Below, piece by piece: positions 5,640-7,248 of a stretch of DNA of 7,248 nt. The notes below the pieces were generated by a model. That model was not told the DNA's origin. It worked only from the letters and a program-made list of their open reading frames with translations, and searched no databases. The DNA lies in contig WGAH01000129.1 of assembly GCA_015489145.1 (NCBI GenBank), positions 1-7,248 on the forward strand. The letters are read 5' to 3'. Made by a program: the position numbers and the translations under genes. Within the stretch, counting starts at the first letter, position 1. Each line of letters starts with the position of its first letter. The stretch is from Deltaproteobacteria bacterium. GTDB lineage: Bacteria; Myxococcota_A; UBA796; UBA2385.

Positions 5640-7247
5640 TCACCGGCACTTCTGGGTGCGCGTGGCGGTGGTCGTGTCGCAGTAGACGAGGTAGTTCGAG
5701 CAGCTCGTCACGTAGGTCCCGGCGTTCCCGCAGGACTTCACGCTGCTCTCCCAGCCCGTCGTGCAGCTCGTGTCGAGGAAGGGGCAGTCGTACTCCGAGG
5801 TGTAGTACTTCGACTCGCGCCCGTCGCAGTTCCAGTCGAAGCTGCCGTCGGCCCGGGCGTTGGTGAACCAGCTCGTCTGGGAGGGGTTGGCGTTGGCGTC
5901 GTAGTCGTAGCAGTCGGTGTCGTAGGTGCTCGTGTAGTAGCCCGAGGGCGCGCACAGGCACCGGCCGGCCACCGAGTCGCTGCCGTAGGAATCGCCGTCG
6001 TAGTCGTAGTAGTAGGTCGTGCAGCCGTCGGCGTTCTCCTCGTCGGCGGAGCCGTCGCAGTCGTTGTCGACGCCGTCGCCGCAGGTCTCGGTCTCGCCGG
6101 GCGAGGCCGAGGGGTCGTCGTCGTCGCAGTCCCCGTCGTTCTCGCTGTAGCCGTCCCCGTCGTCGTCGTAGGCGTTCGTGCCCTCGTCGACGGTCCCGTC
6201 GCAGTCGTTGTCGAGGCCGTCCTCGAGCTCGGGGGCGCCGGGCCAGACGGTGCCGTCGCCGTCGTCGCAATCGAGGTCCAGCTCGGTGTAGCCGTCGCCG
6301 TCGTCGTCGTAGCAGACGGTGTCCTCGTCCGTGATCCCGTCGCAGTCGTCGTCCTCGTCGTCGCAGGTCTCGGTGGCCCCGGGGTGGGTGTCGGCGTCGG
6401 CGTCGTCGCAGTCCCCGTCGCTTTCGCTGTAGCCGTCCCCGTCGTCGTCGTAGCCCTCGGTGCCCTCGTCGACGGTGCCGTCGCAGTCGTCGTCCACCCC
6501 GTTCCAGGTCTCGGCGGCCCCGGGGTACACGTCGTCGTCGGCGTCGTCGCAATCGCCCTGGGCCTCGGTCCAGCCGTCGCCGTCGTCGTCGGACTCCGAG
6601 GCCGCCACGACGACGAAGACGGCGGTGGCCGCGCCCTCGAAGCCGTCGGTGTCGGTGGCGGTGAAGGTGAGGAGGTGGTCGCCCGGGCTCAGCGCCGTCT
6701 CGCAGGCGGCGCGGCCGGTGGCGTCGGGCTCCGGCTCGCAGAACACGCCGTCGATGTCGCTCTCGAAGCGGACGGCGAGGTCCTCGGCGGCGTCGTTGGC
6801 GTCCGAGACCAGCGCGACGAACTCGAAGTCCTCGCCCTCCATGCCGGACTCGCCCGAGGCCGGGTGGACGATCTCGACCTCGGGGTCGTCGGGGAGGTCG
6901 ACGATGGTGACCAGCACGTGGGCGCTGGCCCCCTCCCCGCCGCTGTCGACGGCCTTGACCGTGATCGTGTGGTTTCCGGGCTCGAGGTTGGCGGTGATCA
7001 GCCGGCTCACGCCCTGCTCCGGGGTGTAGTCCCCCTCGAAGGTGCCCTGGATGTCGCTGGACCAGGTGACCGCGAGGTCTGCCGGGTCGTCGAAGTCGTC
7101 GTCGACCATCGCCTCGAAGGTGACGGAGGTGCCCTCGTCGTAGGTGGCGCCGTCGGCGGGCTGGGTGATGCTCACGCTCGGCGGCGTGTTGTAGATGCCG
7201 ACGGACTTGTCGCTGCCGCACCCGGCCAGGCCGAGGGAGAGGCCGCC
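5640..7247 (-). CDS. Lipoprotein with two Ig-like domains, MopE-type metal-binding repeats and Cys-rich C-terminus (5' truncated)
   Basis: There are 535 visible residues, with the start outside the right edge; GTG 7175 is in frame but internal. The first visible residues, GGLSLGLAGCGSDKS, are the end of a lipoprotein signal peptide with lipobox LAGC; the lipidated Cys is codon 7218-7220. Then come two homologous Ig-like beta domains (about 23-116 and 123-214), each with EG near its start, a DLAV...SDI core and an L-PG-H turn. Four tandem repeats of exactly 47 residues follow, starting at 220, 267, 314 and 361. Each opens with the Ca-loop-like DDDGDG and carries GDCDD (LDCDD in the third) and an Asp-rich CDG motif, as in the 'putative metal-binding motif' proteins related to Methylococcus MopE and abundant in myxobacteria. 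A degenerate fifth copy (from 415) and a tail with ten Cys (430-534) end in TRTQKCR. Likely role: metal-stabilised surface scaffold or adhesin. It is first in a pair with the sulfatase-like gene. Confidence 0.9.
   Translation of the reverse strand, partial: GGLSLGLAGCGSDKSVGIYNTPPSVSITQPADGATYDEGTSVTFEAMVDDDFDDPADLAVTWSSDIQGTFEGDYTPEQGVSRLITANLEPGNHTITVKAVDSGGEGASAHVLVTIVDLPDDPEVEIVHPASGESGMEGEDFEFVALVSDANDAAEDLAVRFESDIDGVFCEPEPDATGRAACETALSPGDHLLTFTATDTDGFEGAATAVFVVVAASESDDDGDGWTEAQGDCDDADDDVYPGAAETWNGVDDDCDGTVDEGTEGYDDDGDGYSESDGDCDDADADTHPGATETCDDEDDDCDGITDEDTVCYDDDGDGYTELDLDCDDGDGTVWPGAPELEDGLDNDCDGTVDEGTNAYDDDGDGYSENDGDCDDDDPSASPGETETCGDGVDNDCDGSADEENADGCTTYYYDYDGDSYGSDSVAGRCLCAPSGYYTSTYDTDCYDYDANANPSQTSWFTNARADGSFDWNCDGRESKYYTSEYDCPFLDTSCTTGWESSVKSCGNAGTYVTSCSNYLVYCDTTTATRTQKCR
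6027..6590 (-). repeat. Four tandem 141-bp repeats (47-residue Asp/Cys metal-binding units)
   Basis: The DDDGDG motif recurs with minus-strand codons starting at 6590, 6449, 6308 and 6167, exactly 141 bp apart. Each unit carries GDCDD (LDCDD in the third) and DDCDG or NDCDG, with Cys spacing of 22, 22, 22 and 23 residues. On the plus strand the Asp codons appear as runs of gtc triplets. A divergent fifth unit starts near 6005. The spacing is uniform but the codons differ, so the array is not freshly duplicated. Confidence 0.85.
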
Positions 7248-7248
7248 G

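Noticed and set aside
4369..5685. Plus-strand 438-codon open frame antisense to the sulfatase-like gene
   Set aside because: Val/Gly/Ala-rich product with no domain; the opposite strand carries conserved catalytic motifs.
6027..6590. CRISPR array or tandem regulatory repeats, suggested by regular spacing
   Set aside because: The period is 141 bp, coding, with diverged units and no constant repeat separated by unique spacers.
6460..7029. Ser/Thr-rich plus-strand open frame antisense to the lipoprotein gene
   Set aside because: Its Ser runs come from reading the Asp-codon repeats in reverse; no start signal or domain.
5623..7221. Upstream extension of the sulfatase-like frame
   Set aside because: This part is an Arg/His-rich alternate reading of the metal-binding repeat gene. 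The signal sequence and ribosome binding site place the start at 5622, or at most 5643.

Overview
The window is very GC-rich, with G or C at nearly every third codon position. Every start codon I could place is best read as GTG. Exported or lipid-anchored proteins are common, and one carries Asp/Cys MopE-type metal-binding repeats with a Cys-rich tail. Together these suggest a large-genome Myxococcota (former deltaproteobacterial) chromosome. That is inferred from protein style; there is no rRNA or other marker here. I see no tRNA, rRNA, CRISPR array, insertion sequence or phage gene.

Layout from left to right: (1) The 3' part of a plus-strand gene of unknown function, with an Ala/Pro/Glu-rich stretch followed by a beta-rich domain, ends at 658. 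(2) A minus-strand GAF-domain protein (645-1460) converges on it and overlaps it by 14 bp. (3) A 115-bp divergent intergenic region (1461-1575) is the only gap longer than 20 bp. It holds a 16-bp palindrome and a stem that could mask a ribosome binding site. (4) A compact plus-strand operon follows (1576-4151): a YbhN/AglD-type flippase-like membrane protein, a SAM-dependent methyltransferase overlapping it by 4 bp, and a small exported lipocalin-like protein starting 3 nt after the methyltransferase stop. (5) A minus-strand pair converges on that operon after a 10-bp gap. The upstream gene, truncated by the right edge, encodes a lipoprotein with two Ig-like domains, four exact-period 47-residue metal-binding repeats and a Cys-rich C-terminus. 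The downstream gene encodes an exported sulfatase/phosphodiesterase-superfamily protein with a non-canonical active site and a repetitive tail.

The flippase-like / methyltransferase / lipocalin-like operon looks like a possible module for modifying and moving a lipid or other hydrophobic small molecule. No substrate can be read from the sequence. The minus-strand pair is predicted to act outside the cytoplasm, on the outer or inner membrane surface. The most unusual signals are the alternating extra cysteine pairs in the 47-residue repeats and the Thr-Gly-Pro-Ser-Phe motif where a sulfatase would have Cys-X-Pro-X-Arg. None of this is proof of a new system; these are ranked leads.
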